Source: Candidatus Eiseniibacteriota bacterium
GTDB lineage: Bacteria > Eisenbacteria > RBG-16-71-46 > CAIMUX01 > WJJG01
Length of the DNA stretch: 64,000 nucleotides
Assembly (NCBI GenBank): GCA_023129715.1
Contig: JAGMBO010000040.1
Coordinates: 1 to 64,000 of the forward strand
Direction: 5' to 3'
Shown here one piece after another: positions 51,434 through 59,634 of the stretch. The notes beneath the pieces were generated by a model that saw only the letters and a program-made list of their open reading frames with translations, was not told where the DNA came from and made no database searches. How positions within the stretch are numbered: position 1 is the first letter of the stretch; each line of letters starts with the position of its first letter. The position numbers were made by a program, and so were the translations under genes.

Positions 51434-54223
51434 TCATTCGGTAACCGTCACCATGCGGATGCAGCCCGGCACGGGGCAGACGAGCGGACAGAGCCCACAT
51501 CCGACACACCGATCCGGATCGATCTCCGGTAGACGCTCCGCGCCGATGCGGATCGCCCGGTGCCCTCCGTCATAGCACGCCCGGAAGCACCGGCCATCGC
51601 GGATGCAGAGCGCCTCGTCGATCTGCGCGCGGACCTTCCTGCCCCGCGGAAGCGCCTCGTGGGAGACGACGCGGGGCAACGCGGCGCCGGTCAGGTCCCG
51701 CGGAGTGCGCAGCTCTCGCCGATCGAGATAGCCCGCCAGACCCTGCACGAGATCATCGATGATCGCGAAGCCGAAGTGCATGACCGCGGTGCAGAACTGG
51801 ACCGTGCTTGCCCCGGCGAGCATACAGGCAACCGCATCGCGCCAGGTCAGCCCCCCCCCGGTTCCGGTGATCGGAAGGTCCACGCGGGCAGCGATCGTGG
51901 CGACCGTGCGCAGGGTGATCGGGAGGATCACCGGGCCCGAGAGCCCCGAGTAGGTTGATTGCCCTTCGAGGTCGGGCTGCGGCACGTCGCGCTCGAGATC
52001 GATCCCCATCAGCGCGGGAATCGTATTGCTTGCACAGATGCCGTCGGCGCCGGCTTGGGCGGCAGCCTCGGCGATCGCCCCGATGTCGGCCACTTGGGGG
52101 GTCAGCTTGATGACTACCGGCACACGCCGCGCGGCTGCCTTGACCCACCCGGCGACCTCGCGCACGAGCGCGGCATCCTGGCCCAGCATGGCCCCGGGTT
52201 GACTGCCCGGGGTTCCCTGCGGACAAGAGAAGCTGCATTCGATCCAGTCGACACCGGCCGCTTCGAGGCGCGCCACCAACGACTCCCACTCCTCGCGCCG
52301 CGAGCCCGTGATGCTCGCCCCGATGACCTTGCCCGGAAACTCCTTCTTGAGCGTCGCAATGCGCTCGGCGATGCGGTCGATGTGGTGTTCGGAGATGAGA
52401 TCGATATTCCCCATCGCACGCGATGGACCCAGCGGCGCCCCCATGCCCGACATCATCGGATAGGCGAGCGGAACCGGCGTGCCCTCGACCGAGGTCGTCT
52501 TGAGCACCGCCCCGGCCCATCCGGCCCGGAAGGCATCGCGCAGCATATCGAGGTCATCGGTCGGCGGCCCGGCGGCCAGCAGGAAAGGACTCTCGAATTC
52601 GAGACCGCAGAAGCTCACGCGTAGATCGGCCCGGGGCGGATGATGAACCGGCAGGGGCCAGCGACGCTCACGATTTGCCGACAGGCTCCGCGCGGGTCCC
52701 TCGCCCGCCGCTGCTCCCGCCGAGGCGCCGGCCGCTCCCGGCTGTGTACGCGTCGCCGCGAAATGCACATCGATCGCCTCGGCCGCCGCCTTGGCCATGG
52801 CGATTGCGGAAACGGCGACCCCGGGACCGGCGGCGACATCACCGGCGACGAAGACCCCGGGATGAGAGGTCATGAACGTATCGGGATCGTGGCGGATGCA
52901 ACCCCGCTTGTCCGTCTCGAGCCCGGCGATCCCCGCGGGCTGAAGACCCGCCGCAACGAGGAGATCGTCACAGGGCCAGAGGAAGGGCTCTCCATCGGCG
53001 ACATAGCGGCGGGCGGCGCGACCACCCGTCTCCCAGCGAACTCGCTGCAGCCGCATACCGGCCAGCGTCTCTCCCGCAGCCGGCACGCCGACCGGCCCCT
53101 CTCCCACGACCGTCACACCGACCGGCCCCTCTCCCACGACCGTCACACCGGCCGACCCCTCTCCCACGACCGTCACACCGGCCGACCCCTCTCCCGCGAC
53201 CGTCACACCGGCCGGCCCCTCTCCCACGACCGTCACATTAGTGGACGCCTCCCCGGCAACCGGCTCATCAGAAGCGGTGATCTCGAGCGGCATCACCCGG
53301 TAGAGCAGCTCGACACCTTCACGAGCGGCGGCCGCAACCTCCGGGGCGTACGCCGGCATCACCTCTCGATCGCGCCGGTAGAGCAGGGTGACGTCGCACC
53401 CCATGCGCCGCGCTTCGCGGGCGGCGTCGATCGCCGTATCGCCCCCTCCGACAACCGCCACCCGGCGTCCAAGGGCCGGGGGCTCTCCCGCGCGACAGGC
53501 GCGCAGGAAGGCGGTCGCCATCCGCACCCGCGCGTGGGCATCCCCCGGGATCCTCAGGGGGACCGGCTCGGCCGCGCCGGCGGCGACCAGGACTGCCGCG
53601 TAGCCGCCGGTGAGCAACTCGGCAGGGGCGCCGACCTCCGCGCCCATGCGGAACTCGACGCCGAGGGCTTCGACCAAGGAGATGTCGTGATCGAGCACCT
53701 CGACCGGCAATCGCGTCTGCGGAATCGTCGTGCGCAGCAGTCCACCGGCCTCCGGTTCCCGATCGAAGAGGGTGACCGCGAATCCTCGCCGGGTCAGCTC
53801 CGCCGCCCCGGCGAGGCCGGCCGGTCCCGCGCCGATCACCGCGACGCGTTCACGCCAGGGCGCCACCGGCGCGACCGCGAGCCCGCCCTGCTCACGCTCC
53901 CAGCGGCAAACGAAGCGCTGCAATCCGGAAATGTCGATCGGCCGATCAAGCGCCTCGTGCAGGCAGCGCCCGACGCAGAGATCACAGACGGGGCAGAGCT
54001 CGGCACACACACCGGCCAGAATGTTGGCTTCCCGCAGATGGCGGGCGGCCCCCGCCAGATCGTCGAAGCGGATCTTGCGAATGAACGTTCGCGGATCGAT
54101 CGCCGAGGGGCATCCGGCCCGGCAGGGCGGGTCCTCGCAGAGCAGGCAACGAGACGCCTCCGCCAGGGCCGCCGCCGGCTCCCAGACCTCGGCCAGCCTT
54201 CGGGGATCAGCCGATTTCGACAT
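51434..54223 (-). CDS. Fused PreT-PreA type dihydropyrimidine dehydrogenase-like flavoprotein
   Basis: 929-residue protein joining both halves of bacterial PreT/PreA, as in animal DPYD. ATG 54223 with GAGAGGAA before it; the track's upstream 220 codons are antisense. Order: Fer4_20 region (CLLCEDPPCRAGCPSAID, CAELCPVCDLCVGRC); FAD site VAVIGAGPAGLAGAAEL; NAD(P) site VAVVGGGDTAIDAA; a repeat insert near residues 325-384; GDVAAGPG; then a dihydroorotate-dehydrogenase-like FMN barrel (VKLTPQ as VIKLTPQVADIG, ITGTGGGLTWRDAVACMLAGAS); and a C-terminal 2x[4Fe-4S] domain. In the first C-terminal cluster the second ligand is Asp876 (CIRDGRCFRAC); the second is intact (CVGCGLCPLVC). The loop with the catalytic Cys of pig/human DPD reads GAMLGQD, without Cys. 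It overlaps the GT-C gene by 17 bases. Confidence 0.87.
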   Translation of the reverse strand: MSKSADPRRLAEVWEPAAALAEASRCLLCEDPPCRAGCPSAIDPRTFIRKIRFDDLAGAARHLREANILAGVCAELCPVCDLCVGRCLHEALDRPIDISGLQRFVCRWEREQGGLAVAPVAPWRERVAVIGAGPAGLAGAAELTRRGFAVTLFDREPEAGGLLRTTIPQTRLPVEVLDHDISLVEALGVEFRMGAEVGAPAELLTGGYAAVLVAAGAAEPVPLRIPGDAHARVRMATAFLRACRAGEPPALGRRVAVVGGGDTAIDAAREARRMGCDVTLLYRRDREVMPAYAPEVAAAAREGVELLYRVMPLEITASDEPVAGEASTNVTVVGEGPAGVTVAGEGSAGVTVVGEGSAGVTVVGEGPVGVTVVGEGPVGVPAAGETLAGMRLQRVRWETGGRAARRYVADGEPFLWPCDDLLVAAGLQPAGIAGLETDKRGCIRHDPDTFMTSHPGVFVAGDVAAGPGVAVSAIAMAKAAAEAIDVHFAATRTQPGAAGASAGAAAGEGPARSLSANRERRWPLPVHHPPRADLRVSFCGLEFESPFLLAAGPPTDDLDMLRDAFRAGWAGAVLKTTSVEGTPVPLAYPMMSGMGAPLGPSRAMGNIDLISEHHIDRIAERIATLKKEFPGKVIGASITGSRREEWESLVARLEAAGVDWIECSFSCPQGTPGSQPGAMLGQDAALVREVAGWVKAAARRVPVVIKLTPQVADIGAIAEAAAQAGADGICASNTIPALMGIDLERDVPQPDLEGQSTYSGLSGPVILPITLRTVATIAARVDLPITGTGGGLTWRDAVACMLAGASTVQFCTAVMHFGFAIIDDLVQGLAGYLDRRELRTPRDLTGAALPRVVSHEALPRGRKVRAQIDEALCIRDGRCFRACYDGGHRAIRIGAERLPEIDPDRCVGCGLCPLVCPVPGCIRMVTVTE
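53071..53250 (-). repeat. 30-bp in-frame minisatellite inside PreTA
   Basis: Six consecutive 30-bp units (plus-strand CTCCCACGACCGTCACACCG plus ten more bases) encode ten-residue repeats GVTVVGEGPV/A. The inner four units are nearly identical, a sign of recent expansion; the outer ones have diverged. Confidence 0.9.
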
Positions 54224-55874
54224 AGGTTCCTCTCTGCACGACGGTCCGCGGGAGCTGGGGGGCGAAAGCACGTAGGTGCTCGGCGAGCGACCGCGCGGCA
54301 AGCCGATCGAGCGCGTAGAAGGCGATCGTATCGCCCCCGTTGACGATGTTCTTCTCGATCGTCCAGGACCCGACCCGCTCCCAGGACGCCGGTGTGCGGA
54401 GCCAATTGGGATGGAGAATGGCCACCCGGGCGCCATGCGCGCGCGCCAGGCGGTCGACGGTTTCCACGCCATAGGTGCCGGCGCGGATGTGCGCCAGCAC
54501 CTCGCGATTGGCGAGTCCGAAGAGGTCGAGACAGCGGATATCGGCCAGGAAATTCGCCGCCCCGATGTCGTTGATCGCCACCGGTGCTGCAGGATAGTAG
54601 CGTGCCAGGAAGTGGCCCATCTGGACTTGCTGCTCATAGATGTTCGCCGTCGCCCGCGGAGTCGCGAGTGCGGCGCGCACGCCGCGGTCACCGACGGCCA
54701 CAACGAAGAGGATGCCCAAGAGGATCGCCGCCGGTCGGCGCCAGCGAACGTGCGACTCCCCGCGCCGCCCGCCACCTGCGGCCGCCTGCAGTTCGAAGAG
54801 CGCGATCCCCAGCCCCACCAGGGCGAGGCCGACGAGGTAGGCCTCATAGCGATAAAACCAGCCAACGTCGGCAAAGGTGACATGCAGGAAGGTCGCGACG
54901 AGAAAGATCGTCAGCAGCGGTCGGGCGAGCGAACCCTCCCCGGCATCTCGTCGCGGGGCGCGGACGAGCCAGACCAGCGCCGCGATGACCGGCAGCAACA
55001 GATGGGGATTGACGAATAGCCGGCGCAGCGCGAGGTAGCCGCTGAGGCTTTTCAGCATCTGGCCGGGATCCCCGTGCGGAAGGTTGGCCTTGCTCAGGAT
55101 CGGATTCGGGATCAGCGCCCAACCCTGCTGCATCGAGAAGAGCCCATAGGCCACCAGGGGCGCGAGGGCAAGGAAACCAAGGAGCACCCCTTGGCCCCAG
55201 CGGCGCCGGGCGGCCAGCAGCATGATCACCGGAAGAATGACGAAGAGACTCTCGTAGCGCACCAGGGTGAGTAGGGGGGGCAAGATCCAGAACGCCGCCC
55301 GCGCCCGCGGACCGAGCGGCTGCCGGCCATCCAGCAGGCGCGCGGCCAGGTAGGCGAAGAGCAGGACGAGCAGCAGGTGCAAGACGTGTTCCTGTCCCGT
55401 CATGACCAGCGGCGCCAGCGGAACGCAGAGCACGAGGACGATCAGGACGATCGCGGCAAGCCCCCGGCGGCCAGGCCGGCCGGCATCCAGCATGCATCCG
55501 ACCACGACGATGACGAGTCCCGCTGCCAGTACATTGAGAATCAGCGGGATCGTCGGCTCGACGCCCGCTACGACGAACCCCCCTCCCAGGAGCAATGTCC
55601 ACAGGGGCGACGATGTTGAGGAGGTGAACTCGTAGCTGGTAACGCCCCAGACGCCATGCTGCGCCACGTTCTTGGCCATCGCCATGTGGATGTAGGGATC
55701 GTCCAGCGCGTAGGTCAGCCGGCCCTCGGTCAGGCCGAGACTCTGCAGCAGGAGAAGCGTGATCATCAGGATCAACACCGCGCCCGCCGCCCCGACCGCT
55801 ACCGGTATCCGGGCTGCGCCTGTCACCGGAAGCCGGCCCGCGGCCACCACCGGATGCTCTGCGCGCTGGGCCAT
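54207..55874 (-). CDS. GT-C-like polytopic membrane glycosyltransferase
   Basis: 555-residue membrane protein with about ten helices and a soluble C-terminal domain. ATG 55874 follows AAGGGGACACG; the track frame starts 89 codons earlier without support. The first outside loop carries YALDDPYIHMAMAKNVAQHGVWG, the acidic pair expected of polyprenyl-phosphate-sugar-dependent GT-C enzymes, and YEFTSSTSSPLWTLLLGG resembles the following re-entrant region. RYE at LTLVRYESLFVILP and FADVGWFYRYEAYLVGLALVG are also typical. The C-terminal domain (YYPAAPVAINDIGAANFLADIRCLDLFGLANREVLAH) matches this family's usual end. It probably glycosylates a surface polymer or protein. It precedes and overlaps the PreTA gene, an odd partnership. 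Confidence 0.8.
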   Translation of the reverse strand: MAQRAEHPVVAAGRLPVTGAARIPVAVGAAGAVLILMITLLLLQSLGLTEGRLTYALDDPYIHMAMAKNVAQHGVWGVTSYEFTSSTSSPLWTLLLGGGFVVAGVEPTIPLILNVLAAGLVIVVVGCMLDAGRPGRRGLAAIVLIVLVLCVPLAPLVMTGQEHVLHLLLVLLFAYLAARLLDGRQPLGPRARAAFWILPPLLTLVRYESLFVILPVIMLLAARRRWGQGVLLGFLALAPLVAYGLFSMQQGWALIPNPILSKANLPHGDPGQMLKSLSGYLALRRLFVNPHLLLPVIAALVWLVRAPRRDAGEGSLARPLLTIFLVATFLHVTFADVGWFYRYEAYLVGLALVGLGIALFELQAAAGGGRRGESHVRWRRPAAILLGILFVVAVGDRGVRAALATPRATANIYEQQVQMGHFLARYYPAAPVAINDIGAANFLADIRCLDLFGLANREVLAHIRAGTYGVETVDRLARAHGARVAILHPNWLRTPASWERVGSWTIEKNIVNGGDTIAFYALDRLAARSLAEHLRAFAPQLPRTVVQRGTYVEIG

Positions 55875-56080
55875 CGTGTCCCCTTGGATCCCTGCCGCGG
55901 GGCCGTCCGCGGCCCGTGGCGAGATGGGCGTGGATCGGCGCGACCGGATTGTGGTACGACAATACTCGAATTCGTCGGCCCCACCAAGGCCCGGCCCTGC
56001 CCGAGACCGGCACCCGCCCCGGCGTCCGGCCGGATCGAAGGCATCCACTCCCGCCCGCGCGGGAAGCGAGGAGGCAGCCC

Positions 56081-57079
56081 ATGGCGGAGAAGCGCCCCAG
56101 CTTGGCGACCCGGTATCTCGGTCTCGACCTGCCCAGCCCAATCATCGCGGGAAGCTGCGGCCTGACAAACTCGCTCGAGAACATCGTGCGCTGTGCCGAG
56201 GCGGGCGCGGGAGCGGTCGTGCTCAAGTCGATCTTCGAAGAGCAGATCACCGCCGAGGTCGCCGACCTCGTCGAGAAGAGCCAGGACTCCTTCCTGCATC
56301 CCGAGGCCGCCGAGTATGTGCGGGCCTACGGGCAGGCCGATGCCGTCGGCAAGTATCTCAACCTGATCCGGGAGGCCAAGCAGGCGGTCTCGATCCCGGT
56401 GATCGCCAGCGTTCACTGCGTCTCCCCCGGCTCCTGGACCGACTTCTCCCGCCAGGCCGAGGAGGCGGGCGCCGATGCGCTCGAGCTGAACGTCTTCATC
56501 ATGCCGGCCGACGTGCGTCGCGCCGGAACGCAGATCGAGCAGATCTACTTCGACATCATCCGGGAGGTCACCGCGCGCAGTTCGATTCCGGTGGCACTGA
56601 AGATCAGCACCTTCTTCTCGGGCCTCGCGCAGACGATCCTTAAGTTCAGCCGCAGCGGCATCGCCGGACTGGTGCTCTTCAATCACTTCCATCGCCCCGA
56701 CTTCGATATCGACGCCCTCAAGATCATCCCGGCCCCGCTCTTCAGCACGCCCGATGAGATCTACCTGCCGCTGCGGTGGGTGGCGCTCATGTCGGGCGAA
56801 GTCGAGTGTGATCTGGCCGCCTCGACCGGCATCCACGACGGCGCGGGCGCGATCAAGCAGCTCCTCGCGGGCGCTGCCGCGACCCAGGTGGCGACGGTCC
56901 TCTACCGCCAGGGGATCGATCACATCCGCGTGATGAACGACGAGATCAGCGCCTGGATGGACCAGCATGGATACACCGAGATCGACGCGTTTCGCGGCAA
57001 GCTGAGCCAAGAGCGGTCGGAAGACCCGGGCGCCTTCGAGCGCGTCCAGTTCATGAAGATGTCGGTGGGGGTCGAGTAG
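56081..57079 (+). CDS. Dihydroorotate-dehydrogenase-like FMN oxidoreductase
   Basis: 332-residue TIM-barrel flavoprotein. ATG 56081 is preceded by GCGAGGAGGCAGCCC; the track's 55 extra codons run through the divergent promoter region. LGLDLPSPIIAGSCGLTNSLENIVRCAEAGAGAVVLKSIFEEQI matches the PyrD-like N-terminal strand and FMN contacts, and LKISTFFSG supplies the phosphate-side lysine. ASTGIHDGAGAIKQLLAGAAATQVATVLYRQG is the glycine-rich FMN phosphate loop. It lacks the NCPN-type catalytic loop of true class 1 PyrD (reads ELNVFIMPAD), so it belongs to the unassigned dihydroorotate-dehydrogenase-like group. It is divergent from the GT-C/PreTA pair. Confidence 0.85.
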   Translation: MAEKRPSLATRYLGLDLPSPIIAGSCGLTNSLENIVRCAEAGAGAVVLKSIFEEQITAEVADLVEKSQDSFLHPEAAEYVRAYGQADAVGKYLNLIREAKQAVSIPVIASVHCVSPGSWTDFSRQAEEAGADALELNVFIMPADVRRAGTQIEQIYFDIIREVTARSSIPVALKISTFFSGLAQTILKFSRSGIAGLVLFNHFHRPDFDIDALKIIPAPLFSTPDEIYLPLRWVALMSGEVECDLAASTGIHDGAGAIKQLLAGAAATQVATVLYRQGIDHIRVMNDEISAWMDQHGYTEIDAFRGKLSQERSEDPGAFERVQFMKMSVGVE

Positions 57080-57096
57080 GCCCAGGCTCCCCCCGC

Positions 57097-58368
57097 TCAG
57101 TCGCGTGATTCGAAGAACTCGGCGTGAACCGCGCGCACCGCGGCGTGCTCCTGGGCTGTGTCGACGAGCACCCCGATCACCATGTTCGAATCGACGCTCT
57201 GATAGACTCCGATCCCGGCCCGGGCCAGGGCGCCGACGATGCGATGCATGACCCCCGGCACCCCATGGATGCCACCGCCGACCAGGGTCACCCTGGCGCA
57301 CCGCTCCCGGACCCGGAGGCTCCCGCCCAACCCCGCCAGGACCCGGCGGACCTCCTCCACGAAGCGCGCCTCGAGCGTGACGGCGACCCGATCGGGGGCG
57401 ATGCTCATCATATCGAGAGTGATGCCGGCAGCGGCGAAACGCGCGAAGAGCCCCTCCAACTCAGCCGGATGCTCGAGGAAGTCGACGCCCTCCACGGCGA
57501 CCTGCGCGATCCCTGCGCGGGAAGTCACGGCCACCGCACAACGCCCCCCCTCGCGCCTGGCGGGATGCTCACCGGCGGGAACCAGAACCGTCCCCGCCGC
57601 CGTCGGCGGGACCCGGGTGTCACGAATCTCAACGGGCACGCCCGCCTTGCGCGCGAGCTCGGCGGCCCGGGGATGCAGCACGTCGGCGCCCTTGTAGGCC
57701 AGCTCGGCCGCCTCCTCGAGCGTCGCCTGGGCGACGCGTCCCGCGCCCGGCACGATGCGGGGATCGGCAGTCAGCACACCGTCGACATCGGTGTAGATCT
57801 CGACGCGCTCGGCAGCCAGAGCGACACCCACAGCCACCGCCGTCGTGTCGCTGCCGCCGCGTCCGAGGGTCGTGATCTCCCCATCGGCGCTGATGCCCTG
57901 GAAACCGGCGACTACGGGAATGTGCCCCGCGGCGAGACACGCCTGAATGCGCGCCGGACGAATCTCGGTGATGCAGGCTTCCTGATGGCGCGCATCGGTG
58001 ATGATCCCCGCCTGGAATCCGCGCAGCGACGTCGCCGGCAGGCCGCGGCGGGTGAGCAGCCCGGCAAAGACAACCGCACTGATCTCCTCGCCGCAGGAGA
58101 CGAGGGCATCGCGCTCGCGTGGCGCCACGGGCAGCAAATCCTCGAGCAGGCCGAGCAGCGTGTCGGTGGCATAGGGCTCGCCGCGGCGCCCCATCGCCGA
58201 GACGACCACCACCGGGCGGACCTGCGCCGTGACCCGTTCGGCAACCCGTTCCGCCGCGGCGGCGCGCAGCTCGGGCGTGGCCAGCGATGTGCCGCCGAAT
58301 TTCATGACCACGATGCCGTGGACCGTCTTCCGCTCAGTCCCGGTCACAGCCCTAGCCCCCTCCCCCAC
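57097..58368 (-). CDS. lysC: Aspartate kinase
   Basis: 423-residue aspartokinase, the first step of the lysine/threonine/methionine pathway. VMKFGGTSLATPEL is the nucleotide/aspartate signature, LVSCGEEISAVVFAGLL and GRGGSDTTAVAVGVALAAERVEIYTDVDGVLTADPR the catalytic core. Two ACT domains follow (about 265-415; VAVEGVDFLEHPAELEGLFARFAAAGI and VTLVGGGIHGVPGVMHRIVGAL), normally the site of lysine/threonine feedback. GTG 58368 directly abuts the asd stop; GTG 58347, eight bases after GGAGGGGG, is an equally good start. Coupled to asd in one operon. Confidence 0.93.
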   Translation of the reverse strand: MGEGARAVTGTERKTVHGIVVMKFGGTSLATPELRAAAAERVAERVTAQVRPVVVVSAMGRRGEPYATDTLLGLLEDLLPVAPRERDALVSCGEEISAVVFAGLLTRRGLPATSLRGFQAGIITDARHQEACITEIRPARIQACLAAGHIPVVAGFQGISADGEITTLGRGGSDTTAVAVGVALAAERVEIYTDVDGVLTADPRIVPGAGRVAQATLEEAAELAYKGADVLHPRAAELARKAGVPVEIRDTRVPPTAAGTVLVPAGEHPARREGGRCAVAVTSRAGIAQVAVEGVDFLEHPAELEGLFARFAAAGITLDMMSIAPDRVAVTLEARFVEEVRRVLAGLGGSLRVRERCARVTLVGGGIHGVPGVMHRIVGALARAGIGVYQSVDSNMVIGVLVDTAQEHAAVRAVHAEFFESRD

Positions 58369-59493
58369 TCATCCGGCGCCGGCGTTGCCGCGGGATGACC
58401 CGGGCGTTCCTGCGATGCCGTCACCGGCGTTGCCGCGGGACGACCCGGGCGTTGCCGCGGAGCCGCCGGCGGCGTCCCGCCGCGTGCACATGCCTTGAAC
58501 AATCAAGGTCTCGGCAATCTGGATCGTGTTGAGCGCGGCGCCCTTCCAGAGCTGATCTCCCACGACCCAGAAGCGCACCACCCGCCGGTCGGCTTCACCG
58601 ACCCGGATGCGGCCGACATAGGTCGCCTCGCGGCGGGCAAGCTCTCGCGGCGTCGGCAACTCGTGCAGCTCGACACCCGGCGCCCCCTCCAGCGCCGCGG
58701 TCACGTCCTCGAGGGTCACGGGCCAGCGCAGCCGGACCAGCACCGACTCGGAATGGCAGCGTTCGACTGGAACGCGCACCGTGGTCGCGTAGACGGCCAG
58801 GTCGGCCCGGCCGAGGATCCGGCGGGTCTCGTCGACCATCTTGACCTCTTCGAGACACGCCCCATCCGCGCCCAGCTCGCCCACCTTGGGGATCAGATTG
58901 AGGAAGATCGGGCGGTCGTAGTGCTGCCAGGTCTCGGCCTCCCCCCGGGCAAAGGCGCGTGCCTGACCGAAGAGCTCATCGACCGCCGCCTGGCCGGCAC
59001 CGGAGACCGATTGATAGGTGGAGACAACGATCTCCTCGACGCCGAAGGCCCGCTCCAATGCGGCTACCGGCAAGATGAGCATGATCGTCGAGCAGTTCGG
59101 ATTGGCGACGATGCCCTTCACCGGGCGCGTGGCGAGTTCAGCGGCGTTGATCTCGGGAACGACCAGGGGGACATCCGGATCTTCGCGAAACGCCGAGGAG
59201 TTGTCGACGACCAACGCCCCCGCCGCGGCGAAGCGCGGCGCTTCCGCCCGCGCGACCTCCTTGCCCGCGGAGAAGAGGACCAGATCGAGACCGGCCGGAT
59301 CGGCGCCCGCCAACGCCTCGACGGTGATCTCCTCGCCGCCGAACTCGATCCGGCTGCCCGCCGATCGTTCGCTGGCCAAGAGCCGCAGGCGGCGAATCGG
59401 AAAACGGCGCCGCTCGAGCAGCGCCAGAAACTCGCGACCGACGAGCCCGGTCGCCCCGACGATCCCTACATCGAGGGCAGGTGTGGTTGCCAT
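58369..59493 (-). CDS. asd: Aspartate-semialdehyde dehydrogenase
   Basis: 374-residue NADPH enzyme making aspartate semialdehyde from aspartyl phosphate. ATG 59493 (MATTPALDVGIVGATGLVGREFL) follows GCGGGAGTC. GATGLVG is the nucleotide loop, DNSSAFRED the phosphate contact, and Cys134 in NPNCSTIM the catalytic nucleophile; VERCHSESV carries the catalytic His. The last 34 residues are a low-complexity tail of two related units (AATPGSSRGNAGDGIAGTPG...), coded by a roughly 45-bp repeat, not found in ordinary Asd. The stop abuts the lysC start, so the two are coupled. Confidence 0.93.
   Translation of the reverse strand: MATTPALDVGIVGATGLVGREFLALLERRRFPIRRLRLLASERSAGSRIEFGGEEITVEALAGADPAGLDLVLFSAGKEVARAEAPRFAAAGALVVDNSSAFREDPDVPLVVPEINAAELATRPVKGIVANPNCSTIMLILPVAALERAFGVEEIVVSTYQSVSGAGQAAVDELFGQARAFARGEAETWQHYDRPIFLNLIPKVGELGADGACLEEVKMVDETRRILGRADLAVYATTVRVPVERCHSESVLVRLRWPVTLEDVTAALEGAPGVELHELPTPRELARREATYVGRIRVGEADRRVVRFWVVGDQLWKGAALNTIQIAETLIVQGMCTRRDAAGGSAATPGSSRGNAGDGIAGTPGSSRGNAGAG
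58379..58459 (-). repeat. About 45-bp direct repeat at the end of asd
   Basis: CCGGCGTTGCCGCGGGA starts at about 58379 and again at about 58424, each followed by a near-identical GACCCGGGCGTT. It encodes the Gly/Ser/Ala tail of Asd (TPGSSRGNAG units). Confidence 0.7.
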
Positions 59494-59557
59494 GACTCCC
59501 GCATTGCGCCGCAGGCGTCTATTCGGCGCGGGGGGGGGGCACTGACAGCGGGCGCTG

Positions 59558-59579
59558 CCGGCGGCGGCACCGCCGCCGG
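59558..59579 (-). terminator. GC-rich hairpin after hflC
   Basis: CCGGCGGCGG and CCGCCGCCGG pair perfectly around CA, 55 bases past the hflC stop and just before asd. A G/C-rich run is next to it rather than a T-run. Confidence 0.5.
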
Positions 59580-59634
59580 GCCGCACCCTGCGCGGCGATC
59601 GTCACTCGCCGGCTGCCGCCGCACCCCCGCCGCT

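Noticed and set aside
52640-54343. 567-codon plus-strand ORF with DRHTGRPLSH repeats
   Set aside because: Antisense of PreTA; the repeats are the 30-bp minisatellite read on the other strand.
55823-57301. 492-codon minus-strand ORF
   Set aside because: Antisense of the dihydroorotate-dehydrogenase-like gene; no start signal or motif.
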